Assembly: GCA_037127255.1 (NCBI GenBank)
Contig: JBANSL010000004.1
Coordinates: 2,046,001 to 2,110,000, forward strand
From: Persicaria tinctoria
Lineage: Eukaryota > Streptophyta > Magnoliopsida > Caryophyllales > Polygonaceae
Direction of reading: 5' to 3'
DNA: 64,000 bases
The translations under genes were made by a program, and so were the position numbers. The notes under the pieces were generated by a model that saw only the letters and a list, made by a program, of their open reading frames with translations, did no database searches and was not told where the DNA came from. Of the stretch, positions 36,321 through 48,744 are shown piece by piece; position 1 is the stretch's first letter, and the number at the start of each line of letters is the position of its first letter.

Positions 36321-37522
36321 AAATTTTTATTGCTTTTTTCGAATATATAATGAGTAGAGTCTGTAAAATCTATAACTTTTATAATTTGCTGATACAAATG
36401 CCATTTTCTTACCACAATGACTTGTATAGTATTGCAATTAGTATCTCTAGTGGTTTTATAGTATGTTAATTTAGGTCGATCCCCTTACTCTCTGTTTATC
36501 TGTTTTAAGAACTGAATCTGATTTATAGAATCGTAAAAGTAGTTACAAGAGAAAAGATAAACCATCTTGCTGCAAATGAGGGCTAGCGCTAGGGAGACCC
36601 AACTTAGCTCGTGTAGTCATCCACAAAAGAGAGAGCTAATCGCTCCCGGTCTCCCTATCACAAAAAGGAAGCCTCTCTAACTGCTTCTATATAACCCTCT
36701 TAAGGTATTTAGTTCACTACTCTAGTTGAAATACCCCAAAGTATTTTTGGGGATTTCGTTTTAAGAATATATATATTTTTATAAAAGTTCTTTTATTTTG
36801 AACTTAATAATGATTTTTGAAAATTAAATGTATATAAAGTTCGTAACTATTTTGACCCGGTTCATTTTTATTCGTTTAAGTGAAATTTAATAAGTAAGTT
36901 ATTTATTTTAAGTCATGTTATTTTAAAACAAGTTTGCATATTTTTATTCAAATAAAGAGAGATTTATCGTTATAACTTATTTTAGTTTCCGTAAAATATA
37001 TATATGTAATATAAGGTGATAATAAACCATTGTTGCATAAAATAAAATGTATTTAAATTAAATGTGTTGTTATTCTTCTTAATTAATTTAGCTAGTACTT
37101 TAAAATAAAAATATTCGGATATATACATTGTTATAAGCAAAACCGGGTTTCTTTTGGGGTTGGGTGAACCGAACCGAAAAAAATGTTGAACTGGGTCCAG
37201 GCGAACCCTTCTTCTTCCTCAAGCTTCTGCGCGTTTCACTGTTGGAAATTTCAAGATTTTCGACCTCCTCAAATCTCGCCCGAATCAAACCGTTTTTGTT
37301 TCTAGAATGTTCTACACTCGTGAAGATGAGATTTATGTAACCAATTTGGAGATTCGGGGTAAAAACTCAACCGAACGAGCTTATCCCCAATTTCGAAAAT
37401 CACCCCAATCCGCTCCATTCAGGCCGAATCTCACCAAATTAAGGATCGGGATAACGTTAAGAGTGATTATCTGATCGAATTGTGGATTTATTTTCATCAA
37501 ATTCGTTCCCTAATCCTCCTCC

Positions 37523-37532
37523 TATAAATACC
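37523..37532 (+). promoter_or_regulatory. TATA box inside the solo LTR
   Basis: CTATAAATAC is followed by CCCTTTCGGG, matching the usual U3/R promoter arrangement of plant LTRs. A 106-codon open frame overlaps it but is probably not a gene. Confidence 0.55.
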
Positions 37533-38123
37533 CCTTTCGGGATACTTTCGAAGCACACCATCACCACTCCTCTCCATCTCCGAGCTCTCAAACGGTTCCA
37601 TGGCATTCTAAACGCCTCTAGCAACGTTTCCCTTCACAAAGTTTTCAGAAAATCATTCCGAAACCGAAAGCCCCAATTTCGAATAACCTCGCCGGAGCAA
37701 GTCGGTAGCCCTCGTCCGCCGTTGCCGGAGCTACCAGCCGCCACCCGGAGGAGCGCTCAGCCGCCAGGAAGCCGTATCCGCCAGCCTCGTGCGCCGCCGT
37801 GAGCCGTGCCGCCGCCAGTGTCTTGCCGAAGTGAAGACAGAGCCTCGCCGGGAAAGCACTGTGCAACAGTGTATCGGGTTGAAGGTTGAAGGAGGGTAAT
37901 TACAGAAAACCTTCCTAAGTTTTGGTTTTGTCAAAATATGCCCTTTCCCAGTTTTCTAAAATTCCAGATTCTAACCCGTATTTTTATGTGGCCATAAATT
38001 GCTTCCAATTCCGTTAAACCGCAGAGGCTCATCAACCCACACGCTCATACGAAGAATTCGAAGTCGACCAACCGTTAACGCTTGCAACTCCAAATCGAGG
38101 CAAGTGACCTTCCGAGCCTTTCT

Positions 38124-38301
38124 GCTCACTTGTGCCTTTCGTGTCTATAGTTGTTTCTTTCCGTTGGAATGCTTGCCAAATTAACTAAAATAAATTGCAA
38201 TCCATCCGCTTTGCTCACTTGTGCCTTTCGTGTCTATAGTTGTTTCTTTCCGTTGGAATGCTTGCCAAATTAACTAAAATAAATTGCAACCCATCCGCTT
38301 T
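38124..38301. repeat. 89-bp tandem duplication in the solo LTR
   Basis: Two adjacent copies start GCTCACTTGTGCCTTTCG at 38124 and 38213 and are almost identical. Confidence 0.88.
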
Positions 38302-40189
38302 GTGTGATTTATTCAACCGTCAATTTGAATTTGGCAAGTATAATTGGGTAATGTTATTATTCGACGTTTATATAAAATAATGACATAGATACCCACATTT
38401 TTATTAAAGCATGATTTATTTTTGGCCTTTCATGCTAACTGTTAAGAAAGGGATATGTTTCTTTTATGTATCCATTCTATTTATTTCGTTGTGATCAATG
38501 TTGTAAATATGTAGTAATAATGTGAGGATCGTTTGTTGCGAGTGAAACTAAATTGAATCCAAACCAATCAAAAACAATGTGAATCATACAGTTAAAGTAA
38601 TGTGAAGAATTGTATAATCAATCAAACGAAAAGCAATGTGAAATGGTAAAACAATGTGTGAAGTAAAGTGAAAGTGATGTTGTAAAGTGTAGGTCGGGGC
38701 CGTTCTCCTCGGTCTTAAGGTTTCATGAAACTACACTTCCATGTGAGGTGTTACACAACCAATGGTTGTAGGTCGCTATCCACTATAGACAGAGTGGGAC
38801 CGGTAGTAGTCGATAAAAAGATAAAAGATGTAAAATGCATATCATGTGAGTAAGTGAGTGAAGAATAATGTACGAGTAACAAACATGGTTTGAACTAGGT
38901 ATTGGGGGACACAAGATCAACCCTTAATCGACTGTCTCAGCCCGCGGTTTAAAACTCTCCGGAAGAGTCCTGCCCTCTGGGTCGATTTTGGGCCACATCA
39001 AGTACATTTTGAACCAATACTTAGTTTAGATCGTATAATAAATAATGTATTAATAAAGTAATGGGTAGTAATCATGACTTGTTTCAAGCTATGTCATATT
39101 TCATCCGTAATCGGAATATGATTCCTAATACATCTTTTGTAACTCAATCCTTTTGGATTATCCGTGTCATAGGAGGGTCGGGTCACAAATAAGCCAATTC
39201 ACTTCAAATATTCAAATCTCATTTGGATTTAATTCTTACCGTTTCATGGTCACTTGAATCCAAAGTTGTCTCTGCTTTCGTGCCGTCACTTGCTAGTTCT
39301 CGCGAACTAACCGTCCTTTGTTTGGATGGCTGGTTTCCACAGGTTTAGATAAAGCACTACAAGGTCGAAGGTTGGAAATGTGAGTCGGAATCGTCTTCAA
39401 ATATTTCTAGTATTTTACCATCGTTTTGATTCAAGAGTCTCTTTTATCGTTAAAGTATAAATGTTATCTTGTTTTTGCTATCGAAATATTGTAACGGCAT
39501 TGTTGTACATTTAATTATTTGTCCCACTTAAAGTCTTTCGCAATTTAATTGTATTTTATTTATATATTTAATATTATCATCTTGTTTATGGGAGCATGGT
39601 TGCATGTCCCTATAAGCCTAAGGTGGTTATGAAGACATTAAAGTCCGAGTAACCACTGGCGCTGTAGCATTCCCTTGGGTTATAAAAGGGGGTGTTACAC
39701 TAGTGCACTTGCACCTCAAGGATATACGTAATTTACAATTCTCAACAACACGTTTGACCCATTTTCCGGGGACACATACATCACTCTTAAAAACTACTTC
39801 ATTTTGGCATATCTATGTGAAGTATATATACATAAGCAACAAACACAAACAATTTAACCTTGAACTCCGCACATCTCTACTTTGGCTTCGGCTCCTGAGC
39901 AAACCAATTGGAGCCAATCCTCAATCCCCCTTCTCTCCTTCGGAGACCGATCCAGCTCCAGACTTGATCCCTAGTTTCCTTTATCTCGCACATCCAAACC
40001 ACATGTTCTTCACTCTCTTCATAATGCTTGCACAGAGAACACTAGGCAGCTAGCCCCTTCCAATGTACTTCATGCATATAGGTTAAGAAATCACATTGGA
40101 AAAAAAAAATTGTTTTTCAAATACCCTAATGGAAAATTTTCAAATGTCACTAGTACAAATATAGGGGGTGGAGCACGGTAAGTTGGGTA

Positions 40190-40900
40190 CATTTTTTGAC
40201 AAGCGTGTTTATTTTTTTATTTTAAGCACGGTTTTATATTAAAAATGTGTTCTCAACCCCAAATTCAACTAAAAGCAACACGCTTTTCCATAAAACCGAT
40301 CTCGTTTATTTCTAAAAAAAATATTTAGACCGGTTTTCGTGTAAAGCGTGCTTAAAAAAACTTAAAACGAACACGGTTTAATTTTCAAAGTGTGTTCCCA
40401 AAACCAGATTTTACTAAAACAAACACGCTTTGCTATAAAACCGTTCTCGTTTATTTGTGAAAAAAATATTTAAGCCGATTTTCGTGTAAAGCGTGCTTAA
40501 AAAAAATTACAACGAACACGGTTTGATTCTCAAAGTGTGTTCCCAAAATCAAATTTAACTAAAACGAATACGTTTTTCTATAAAACCGTTCTCATTTATT
40601 TCTGAAAACTATTAAGCTCGGTTTTCGTGTGAACCGTGCTTAAAAATAAATTAAAACGAACACGGTTTCATTTTACAAGTGTGTTCCCAAAGCCAACTTT
40701 AACTAAAATCAACACGCTTTTCTATAGAACCGTTCTCGTTTGTTTCTAAAGGAATAATTAGCTCGGTTTTCATGTAAAGCGTGCTTAAGAAAATTAAAAC
40801 GAACACGGTTTTATAAGAAAAGTGTCTTTCCAAAATCAAATTTAACTAGAGGGAACACATTTTTCTTTTCAAGCGCCCTCATTTATTTTTATAAACCGTT
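40190..40900. repeat. CACTA subterminal tandem repeats, left
   Basis: About six degenerate units of roughly 120 bp each contain GAACACGGTTT, CCGTTCTCGTTTATTTCT and AAGCGTGCTTAA. Subterminal arrays of this kind bind the transposase accessory protein in CACTA elements. Confidence 0.8.
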
Positions 40901-42192
40901 CTAAAAAAATATTTTTTTTATATTTAGAGTTTTTTTAGTAATTAGATTAAGTAAATGCACAATGTTACAACAAAATTCCGTAGTTCGGGTGGCAGGAGTG
41001 TAAAGTGGACGAATTCAATATGAGGGTGCAAGAGGTCTTGGGTTCGACTCTTGGTTCGGGTGGAAAGTTTGGGTAAAAAATTGTAAATTAGGAGGGAGTT
41101 GAGAAATAAAAAACGTAGAGAAGCAGGTGCTCTTCTTCTTCCCCAATGCGAAGAGCGATAGGCGATAGCAGAGGCTGCTCGATCTCCTTTCTCATGTCCA
41201 ATACTTTCGACAAAAAGGACGAGGGAATCCTAGCGATGAAAGACGGTGTAGATTGAAGAAGCTAAGAGCAGGTAATACCCCTCTTCTCTTATATCTCTTT
41301 ACATCTAGGTTTGGAATTTAGGGGTCTTGAATTGGGGCTAAATTGGGGCTTTTCCCCAATTTCGATTTTAGGGTTCCTCCACTCTTTTTTATGAATGGAG
41401 ATTGAATTTTTAGTGATATCTCATCCAAAATACGAAGTATTGCATGAAATAAGCGGTTGTAGTCCTCCTCTTCCTTCACTGCCGAAGACAGTGGTGCTGT
41501 ATCGACCAGTAGTGACGATTTGAATTGACCACGAGCAGGTACTCCTCTCCACTTACCTCTCTCCTCTCATCTAAAATTGGGGGGTTTTTAAGCCTAAAAT
41601 TTAGTTTAATTCTTGTTAAAATTTGTTCATGAGAAATTACATGAGAGAAAGAACCTCTTGGTGGTGTGCTGATTTTTGTGAAAAATTGTGTGATTCTTGT
41701 TTAAAAAATTAGGTGAAGTTTTGTGATTAGGCATTTACAATGTGATTAAAATTACTGTGTATTGCCTTTGCCTAAAATTTAGTTTTATTCTTGTTAAAAA
41801 TTTGTTCATGTGCTGATTTTTGTGAAAAAATGTGTGATTGTTGTTAAAAATTAGGTGAAGTTTTTTGAATAGGCATGTTTACAATGTGCTGAAAATTACT
41901 ATGTGTTGTTTTGGCAATAAAACTATTTGATTCTTTTTAACTTTGCTAAATTAGTTTATGGCCTCTTTTGCTGTTAATGGTCATGTTCATGTGTGATTGT
42001 GTGCTGAATTTTTGAGTAGCCATGTTCATGTGTGCTGATTCTTTTTAGACCTTTGCCTAAAACTGTTTTTTGAGTAGGCATGTTCATGTGTGCTGTTTTT
42101 TTTTTATTGTTGTTAAAAATTATTGTGTATCCTTTTGGCAAAGGACATATATTTTACTGTCAATGCCTTGCTTACCTCAAGCAATTCATTTA
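40901..42192. other. CACTA interior, non-coding
   Basis: No reading frame is recognisable. The phrase TGTGCTGATTTTTGTGAAAAA and relatives recur at about 41660-42100. The start (41100-41280) is inverted-repeat partner to 48400-48560. Confidence 0.5.
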
Positions 42193-42259
42193 GCCTATTA
42201 GCTCAATGGGAGAGCGTTGTGTGTATACACAAAGATGTGGGTTCAAATCCCACGTAGGC
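42193..42259 (+). tRNA. tRNA-like sequence, probably pseudo-tRNA
   Basis: A 67-base stretch can be drawn as a cloverleaf. The acceptor arms GCCTATT and CGTAGGC pair with one mismatch, the D stem is GCTC/GAGC, and the T arm is GTGGG-TTCAAAT-CCCAC. The anticodon arm is odd: TTGTG and CACAA leave only a 6-base loop, so no anticodon can be read with confidence. It lies inside the CACTA element and is likely a decayed or captured tRNA gene. Confidence 0.45.
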
Positions 42260-42920
42260 TTATTATATTCATGAATCATATGTATGTCGGATTGGATTTA
42301 GCAAGTTAATTACAAGTTAATTTTGATGGATTGAAGTGCAACTTTGCTCCTTTTGCTGCTAAAGTATTTTAGTTCCAGGTTGTGTTTATACATAGGTTGT
42401 ATTTTAGTTGCTGCTAAAGTATCTTAGTTCCAGGTGTGAGTATTAGGTTCTAATTTTGCAGACCTTTTCTCTTAATTGAATACCCACTTAAACTTAATTT
42501 TTTCACAATAATAAAGCTTATTTAATGGAACAAAAATTTGTTATAGCTGCCATCAGAACAGAACTAGGAGAAATATGCCAACGGGACTGATGTGGAATTG
42601 ATAGCATGATCACAATAAAAATCATTCATATTGATTAAAATCATATAGCAAGGTTACAAAATTAGTTGTTCAACAGTAGAGAACTTAACAAAACCACCAG
42701 TACCCACAAATACATTGCATTAGGTATTCAAACAAAAGTACCAACAATGTTTCTTTGGCTATGAGAAGTCTCCTAGAGCTGACTACCTTCAAGGCTTCAA
42801 CACATGGTGCTTAACACATTACATCAACCACCGATTGTCCTATTTCGGCAGAGGTTGTTACTTTTCTTGCCCTCTTGTGTCTCTTTTGAACCAGGCCACC
42901 TTGTTCATGACGTTCTCTTG
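42260..42920. other. CACTA interior, non-coding
   Basis: Nothing recognisable was found; the sequence leads into the minus-strand exon relic at 42924. Confidence 0.4.
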
Positions 42921-42923
42921 CAG

Positions 42924-43291
42924 TCAAACCACATTTACATGTCTTAGCATTATTCCCGAATGCCTTGCATTTACAACATTATCAACAAGCTTCTTTGAAT
43001 CAATTAGACCTCGTGCCAACTCTAGATTCTTAGACGGAGAATCACCCGATCCAATTGCCAAATTAATCAACTTCTTGTCATGAAATGAGTTGAACATCTT
43101 CACCAAATCACTGTCATTCTTTAACTCGAAATTCTGAGAATTGAAGGCATACCATAATGTTGGTTGTTCAGGAAGCTCCATCCCAATTTTTTCAGCCCCT
43201 TCTAATAGGTCTACAAATAAGTCAAGAAGATTGCTTTGCTCTGGATCACCCGCATGTATTTCTACATATTCAGATTGGTTATACCGTAGTC
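42924..43291 (-). pseudogene. Exon of an unrecognised CACTA-borne protein, cut by Copia 2
   Basis: On the minus strand the frame enters from about 48272 to 48245 on the far side of the Copia element and continues through 43291 down to the stop at 42924. The peptide contains Y-V-E-I-H-A-G-D, L-L-D-L-F-V-D-L, W-Y-A-F-N and M-F-N-S-F-H. It vaguely resembles N-terminal regions of plant MuDR-type transposase-like proteins, but I would not insist. It was an open exon before the Copia element entered. Confidence 0.45.
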
Positions 43292-43550
43292 TGATGAGAT
43301 ATTATATGTTTCATATTCATGATATATGTGGATAGCTTAGTTTACTATGGGCTTAATGTACTGGGGCCGGCCCAACCCAATTTCAGCTTTACTCTTCCTC
43401 TAGCTTAAGTACACAAAACACTCTGTAATTGTTCAGTTAGTTCACAATAACAGATTTTCTTCCTCAAACTGAAAATCTGGAATCGCTCAATGATCAAGAG
43501 CACTTTCATCTTGTTCTATGATTCAATTTCGTTTTCGTTTTCTTCAAACA
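43292..43550 (+). repeat. 5' LTR of Copia element 2
   Basis: This 259-bp direct repeat partners 47981-48239. Differences include ACTGGGGCC versus ACCGGGGTC and TGAAAATC versus TGCGAATC. Confidence 0.92.
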
Positions 43551-43562
43551 TGGTATCAGAGC
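43551..43562 (+). promoter_or_regulatory. Primer binding site, Copia element 2
   Basis: TGGTATCAGAGC follows the 5' LTR directly and is complementary to the end of initiator tRNA-Met. Confidence 0.9.
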
Positions 43563-43644
43563 AGTAATTGCGATCTGCTTACTGCATTTTCCGCAATTTT
43601 CTCGTTGTTCAAGTTTCTTTCGAAATTGGGTTTCTAGTTCATCC

Positions 43645-46600
43645 ATGGCAACATTTGTAGCCCTAGATCCGAGGGATCCACTGTATCTTCACCCAAGTGA
43701 TCATCCGGGACAACAATTGGTTTCACAGGCATTTGATGGGAAGAATTTCGGCGAATGGAAGAGGTTTATGAGGGTCGCATTATCCGCCAAGAACAAGATC
43801 TGTTTCATCAATGGTGGATTGCCGAGACCCGCTCCAGAAGCACCGACTTTCAGAGATTGGGAAAGATGTAACGATATGGTAATATCGTGGATTGTCAATG
43901 GGCTTATTCCGCACATCAGAAGGAGCGTCGTCTACATCGATACAGCTAAAAGGATCTGGGATGAACTGGAGACTCGCTATGGAAAAGTCTGTGGTACTCA
44001 GCTTTACACAATCAGGAAAGAATTCGTGTCGATGACTCAAGGTACCGCTTCGATCTCTGAATATTTCTCGCAGTATAGAGCTTTAATTGATGAATTGGCA
44101 AGTTTGATAAGATCGCCATTGTGTACTTGCGGAGCTATGCAAGAATTCATTCAGATTGATGATAATCAGAAAATGATACAGTTCTTGATGGGTTTAAACG
44201 AGTCCTATACAGCAGTCCGTGGGAACATGTTGATGATGAGTCCCATGCCATCATTAAGTGATGCGTACTCCATGTTGTTACAAGAGGAGGATCAGAGAAG
44301 CGGTGGTCAGAATAGAAGGTTTACGTCCGATTCAGGTTCTTCGCTTCATGTATCGTCGAATTCAGATGCAGGTTCAGGTTCAAACTCAAGGAACTTCAAG
44401 CAAGGAAGTTCATCTGGCTCAAGATCCAACAATAGCTATGGATCCAATTCAGGTTTAGGGAACAGCTCAGGTTCAGGCAAATACAATAGGAAAGGTGACA
44501 ACAGGAGTGACAAGAGATACTGTACTCATTGCAAGCGAACTGGACACAATGTGGACATGTGCTACACCCTTCATGGTTTCCCAAGTGACAATGGTGAAAA
44601 TGGGAAACCAGTGAAATGGAAACGGTTTGCAGGGTGCAGTCAAGAAGAGGGCAGTTCAGATGCAGTCATTCCTGAACTCACTCACCAACAGTATGCACAG
44701 CTGATGGATTTGCTCAGTTTGAAATCAGAGAAAGGGAGTAACACAGAAGATGAATTCTCAGGTTTTGCAGGTACTGTGAAATCCGTTGTTGACTTGTTTT
44801 CTAAAGCTTCATGGATAATTGATAGTGGAGCTACTAGTCAAATGTGTTCAGATGAGTCTTTGTTTAAGTTTAGAACTAGACTTGTGAATCCTTACACAAT
44901 CACATTGCCAACTGGGCAAGCAACAAAGATTCAATACATGGGCACAATTCTAGTTTTAAATGGTTTTTCATTGAAGGAAGTATTGTTTGTTGCTGAGTTC
45001 AAGTGTAATCTGTTGTCCGTTGGAAAGTTGGCAAGGGATTTACAGTGTATAGTTAGTTTCTCACCTGAGAAATGTTTTCTACAGGATCTTTCCATGACTA
45101 AGAGGATGATCATTGGAGATGCACACAAAGCCTTATGCTACTTGGATGGAAAAGCTGAAGAAAGGTGGATCAGTAACAACTTCAATCCAAGTCAGTTTAT
45201 ACAAGGAAATAGCTCAGGATTGAGGCAAGGTCGTAACTGTGGTAATGTGAATTTTTCTTGCAAAGCTAGTGACTGTTTTGATGTTGAAGCCACTGTTTGG
45301 CATACCAGGCTAGGCCATTTATCAAATTCAAAACTCAGTTTGATACCTTGTATAAAGGCAAGTTGTTTAAATAAAGATTTGATTTCGAATTGTGTTGTGT
45401 GTCCTAAAGCAAGGCAGTCTAGACTTGCTTTCCCTCTTAGTTCCATTAGCACCTCTTATCCATTCCAAATGATACATACTGATGTCTGGGGTCCTTACCG
45501 TGTACATACTCATGATGGTTTCAAATATTTCATCACAAATGTGGATGATTTCACAAGGACCACATGGGTACAGCTGATGAGTGATAAGGGCAGCGCTTTT
45601 CCTGCTATGAAAGGCTTTATTTCCTTGGTTGAAAATCAGTTTGGAAGAAGTGTCAAAGTTGTTAGATCAGACAATGCTTTTGAGCTTGGATCAAGTGCTG
45701 AAGGCAAAGACTTTATGAGGGACAAAGGCATTGTTCACCAGACGTCTTGCACAGCTACACATCAACAAAATGGTGTAGTTGAGAGGAAGCATAGGCATAT
45801 CCTAGAGGTAGCAAGGGCTCTCATGTTTCAAGCAAAATTACCTCTCAGATTCTGGGGTGAAAGTGTCTTGACTGCTGTACACATCATAAACAGATTACCA
45901 TCAATGGTTTTGAAAGGAAAATCTCCCTATGAAGTGTTGCATGGAAAGGTGCCTAATTACACTTCCCTGAGGAGTTTTGGTTGTTTGTGTTTTATCTCTA
46001 CTCTGGCACATGGCAGGGACAAGTTTGCAGCTAGAGCCAACACTTGCATATTCCTTGGATACCCATCAGGAAAGAAGGCCTTCAAAGTATACAACCTGGA
46101 TACTAAGCAAGTGCAATTCTCTAGAGATATTGTGTTCCATGAGACTATCTTCTCTGGTGAAAAGCCAGAATCTCAAGGTTTTGCTAGTCATGATGTTGGC
46201 ATTGTGGATGACAATGTTGCTGCTCCACCAAGCCATGATGTACAATCAACTCCCATTGCTGAACAACCAGTAAGGAGATCAGAGAGGCCACATTCTAGGC
46301 CAAACTATTTGAATGACTATGTTTGTCATGTGGAAGGATCTACTGATGATCAATGCCATCAATTTTGTGCTCACACATTGACATCCACAGTGCAGTTTCC
46401 TTCATGGAAGGACGAGATGTTTGATGTCATCCCAGATCATGAGCCATCAAACTATGAAGATGCTTGCAGGTTCAGTAAATGGCAAGATGCCATGACAGCA
46501 GAGTTTGCAGCCCTTGATTTGAATAAGACATGGACAGTAGTGGATTTGCCAAAAGGAAAAAAGGCCATAAGTTGCAAGTGGATGTACAAAGTTAAGAGGA

Positions 46601-47973
46601 AAAGTGATGGCACAATTGATAGGCATAAGGCACGTCTTGTTGTAAGAGGATTTACACAGAAGCAAGGCATTGACTACACAGAAACCTTCTCTTCAGTGGT
46701 AAAAATGACCACAGTTCGTACCTTAGTCTCAGTTGCTTTGAAGAGAAACTAGAATTTGTTTCAGTTGGATGTTAATAATGCTTTCCTCCATGGTGATTTG
46801 CATGAGGAAGTATATATGATAGTGCCTCAGGGTCTAACAGTTGATGGTGCATTCAAAGTTTGTAAATTGAATAAGTCCTTATATGGACTAAAGTAAGCCT
46901 CAAGGCAATGGTATGCTAGGCTATCTTCATTTTTGAAAGGTAAAGGATATGTGCAGTCACTGAATGATTACTCACTGTTTTTCAAGAAAGGAGTTAACTC
47001 TGTGATTTTTGTGGCAATTTATGTTAATGATATTGTACTCACTGGAGATGATGAGAATGGTATACAGTCTTTGAAGGCTGAGTTGCATTCAGAGTTCAGA
47101 ATTAAGGATCTCGGACAGTTGCAGTATTTTCTGGGCATGGAGTTCAATAAAGTCCACAATGGTATGCTCCTTAGCCAACAAAAGTTCATCATGGAGCTGT
47201 TATCAAAATTTGGTTGTGAGGATGCCAAAGTTGTTGCTTCACCACTGGAAGTGGGTCAGAAGTTGATGCCAGACAGTGGAGATCTATTACAGAATCCTAC
47301 CACTTATAGGAAACTTGTGGGTAAGCTCAATTTTCTTACCCACACAAGGCCAGATTTAAGCTTTCCTCTTCAGCTGCTAAGTCAGTTTATGCAGAGTCCG
47401 CGTGAACCTCACTTTGAAGCTGCAATTCATGTTCTGAAATATGTCAAAGGTACTATGAAACATGCTTTGTTTCTAAGCAACAATCCTGAGTTCAAGCTAC
47501 AAGTTTTCTGTGATGCCGATTGGGCTTCATGTCCTATCACAAGGAGGTCTGTTAGTGGATTTGTTGTAATGCTTGGTGGCACACTGATTTCATGGAAATC
47601 TAATAAACAGCAAAGCATATCACTGTCCTCTGCTGAAGCAGAATACAGGTCCATGCGTAGAGCCTGCAGTGAGCTAGCATGGCTTAGTCCTCTCCTATTT
47701 GAACTTGAAATTCCTGGAGTTACACCAATTGATCTTCACTGTGATAACCAAGATGCCATATATATAGCTAAGAACCCCGTCTTCCACGAGAGAGCGAAAC
47801 ATATCGACTTGGACTGTCACTTTGTGAGAGAAAAGCTGCTGGAAGGGTTGATTTCACTCCACCGTGTGACAACCAAGAATCAGTTGGCCGACATTCTCAC
47901 AAGGAGTCTTCCCAGTACACATCTTCAGCCTCTCATCTCCAAGTTGAATTTGGTTTCACCATCTTCAACTTGA
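43645..47973 (+). pseudogene. Copia polyprotein 2, two in-frame stops
   Basis: The frame starts at ATG 43645 and is open to TAG at 46750-46752, then TAA at 46894-46896, then open to 47973, all in the same frame. Visible in order: a retrotransposon GAG region, a CX2CX4HX4C knuckle at about 44521, protease D-S-G-A at about 44818, the integrase core at about 45470-45800, then reverse transcriptase and RNase H with the C-D-A-D-W motif at about 47509. The catalytic box at about 47019 reads Y-V-N-D instead of Y-V-D-D, so a metal-binding Asp is lost. Both stops are in the reverse transcriptase. Confidence 0.92.
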
Positions 47974-47980
47974 GGGGGGA
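47970..47980 (+). promoter_or_regulatory. Polypurine tract, Copia element 2
   Basis: TTGAGGGGGGA lies immediately before the 3' LTR at 47981. Confidence 0.75.
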
Positions 47981-48239
47981 TGATGAGATATTATATGTTT
48001 CATATTCATGATATATGTGGATAGCTTAGTTTACTATGGGCTTAATGTACCGGGGTCGGCCCAACCCAATTTCAGCTTTACTCTTCCTCTAGCTTAAGTA
48101 CACAAAACACTCTGTAATTGTTCAGTTAGTTCACAATAACAGATTTTCTTCCTCAAACTGCGAATCTGGAATCGCTCAATGATCAAGAACACTTTCATCT
48201 TGTTCTATGATTCAATTTCGTTTTCGTTTTCTTCAAACA
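47981..48239 (+). repeat. 3' LTR of Copia element 2
   Basis: This 259-bp partner of 43292-43550 is followed by TAGTC. Confidence 0.92.
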
Positions 48240-48744
48240 TAGTCTCAACACTATATTATCTATCTTTCTGCAAAATAATAACATTCATAAAAATGTGGGG
48301 AAAGAAGGAACCTCAAATTCGAAATTGAGAAAAGCCCTAATTTATCCCCAATTCATGAACCCTAAATTCGAATGCTAGATTAGAGGAGAGATGATAGAAA
48401 ATAAGTACTTACCTGTTTTTGGCATCTTCTCCGCCACCCGTCATCGCCAACACTCCCTTGTCCTCTTCGTCGAACGTAAGATGGAACTCTTTGCAATTCT
48501 GGTTCTTCGCACTGGGGAAGAAGAAGAGCACGCCTCTCTACGTTTTTAATTTCTCAACTCCCTCCTAATTTGCAATTTTTTGCCAAAACTTTCCACCCAC
48601 ACTCTTTTCATCCCAAAATGACAATTTGGTTAAAACGCGGAAAAAATTAAAACCCCAGGGTTACCACGCGGACTTACTAAAAACTTTGGTTACCTCGCGG
48701 ATTAGACAAAACCTTAGGGTTACCCGGCGGAAATTCCGAAATAC

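Larger units (their letters stand above)
33160..36470. repeat. Duplicated block A
   Basis: This non-coding block is closely similar to 51130-53990 over most of its length, starting at GATAACTCTTAACTC. Each block contains the phrase TTTATACTCATTTTTCA twice, so the block is itself a doubled unit of about 1.3 kb. Block A contains two insertions absent from block B: a SINE (33336-33583) and a Harbinger-like MITE (35441-36158). It has no gene. Confidence 0.8.
36727..39699. mobile_element. Large solo LTR, about 3 kb
   Basis: It starts TGAAATACCCC and ends GGGTGTTACA, with target duplication CTAGT at 36722-36726 and 39700-39704. The paralogous LINE relic near 32650 has the uninterrupted site. There is no PBS, polyprotein or second LTR. 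Length and ends suggest a Gypsy-type LTR. A TATA box (CTATAAATAC, about 37523) marks a likely plus-strand promoter. An 89-bp internal tandem duplication begins at 38124. Confidence 0.85.
36505..40090 (-). pseudogene. LINE ORF2 relic, copy 2, split by a solo LTR
   Basis: 36505-36726 and 39705-40090 together match the relic at 32445-33030, including the zf-RVT-like part on the minus strand. The two parts are separated by a 2,973-bp solo LTR with CTAGT on both sides. There is no functional coding capacity. Confidence 0.7.
43292..48239 (+). mobile_element. Ty1/Copia LTR retrotransposon 2
   Basis: Two 259-bp LTRs (43292-43550, 47981-48239) start TGATGAGA and end CAAACA, with target duplication TAGTC at 43287-43291 and 48240-48244. 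I count about five differences between the LTRs, so it is older than Copia element 1. The primer binding site is the standard tRNA-Met type. The polyprotein is broken in the reverse transcriptase. It is inserted in the CACTA element. Confidence 0.94.

Noticed and set aside
37482..37802. 106-codon open frame with Pro-rich end
   Set aside because: It lies at the promoter of a solo LTR and overlaps the TATA box; most likely untranslated leader sequence.
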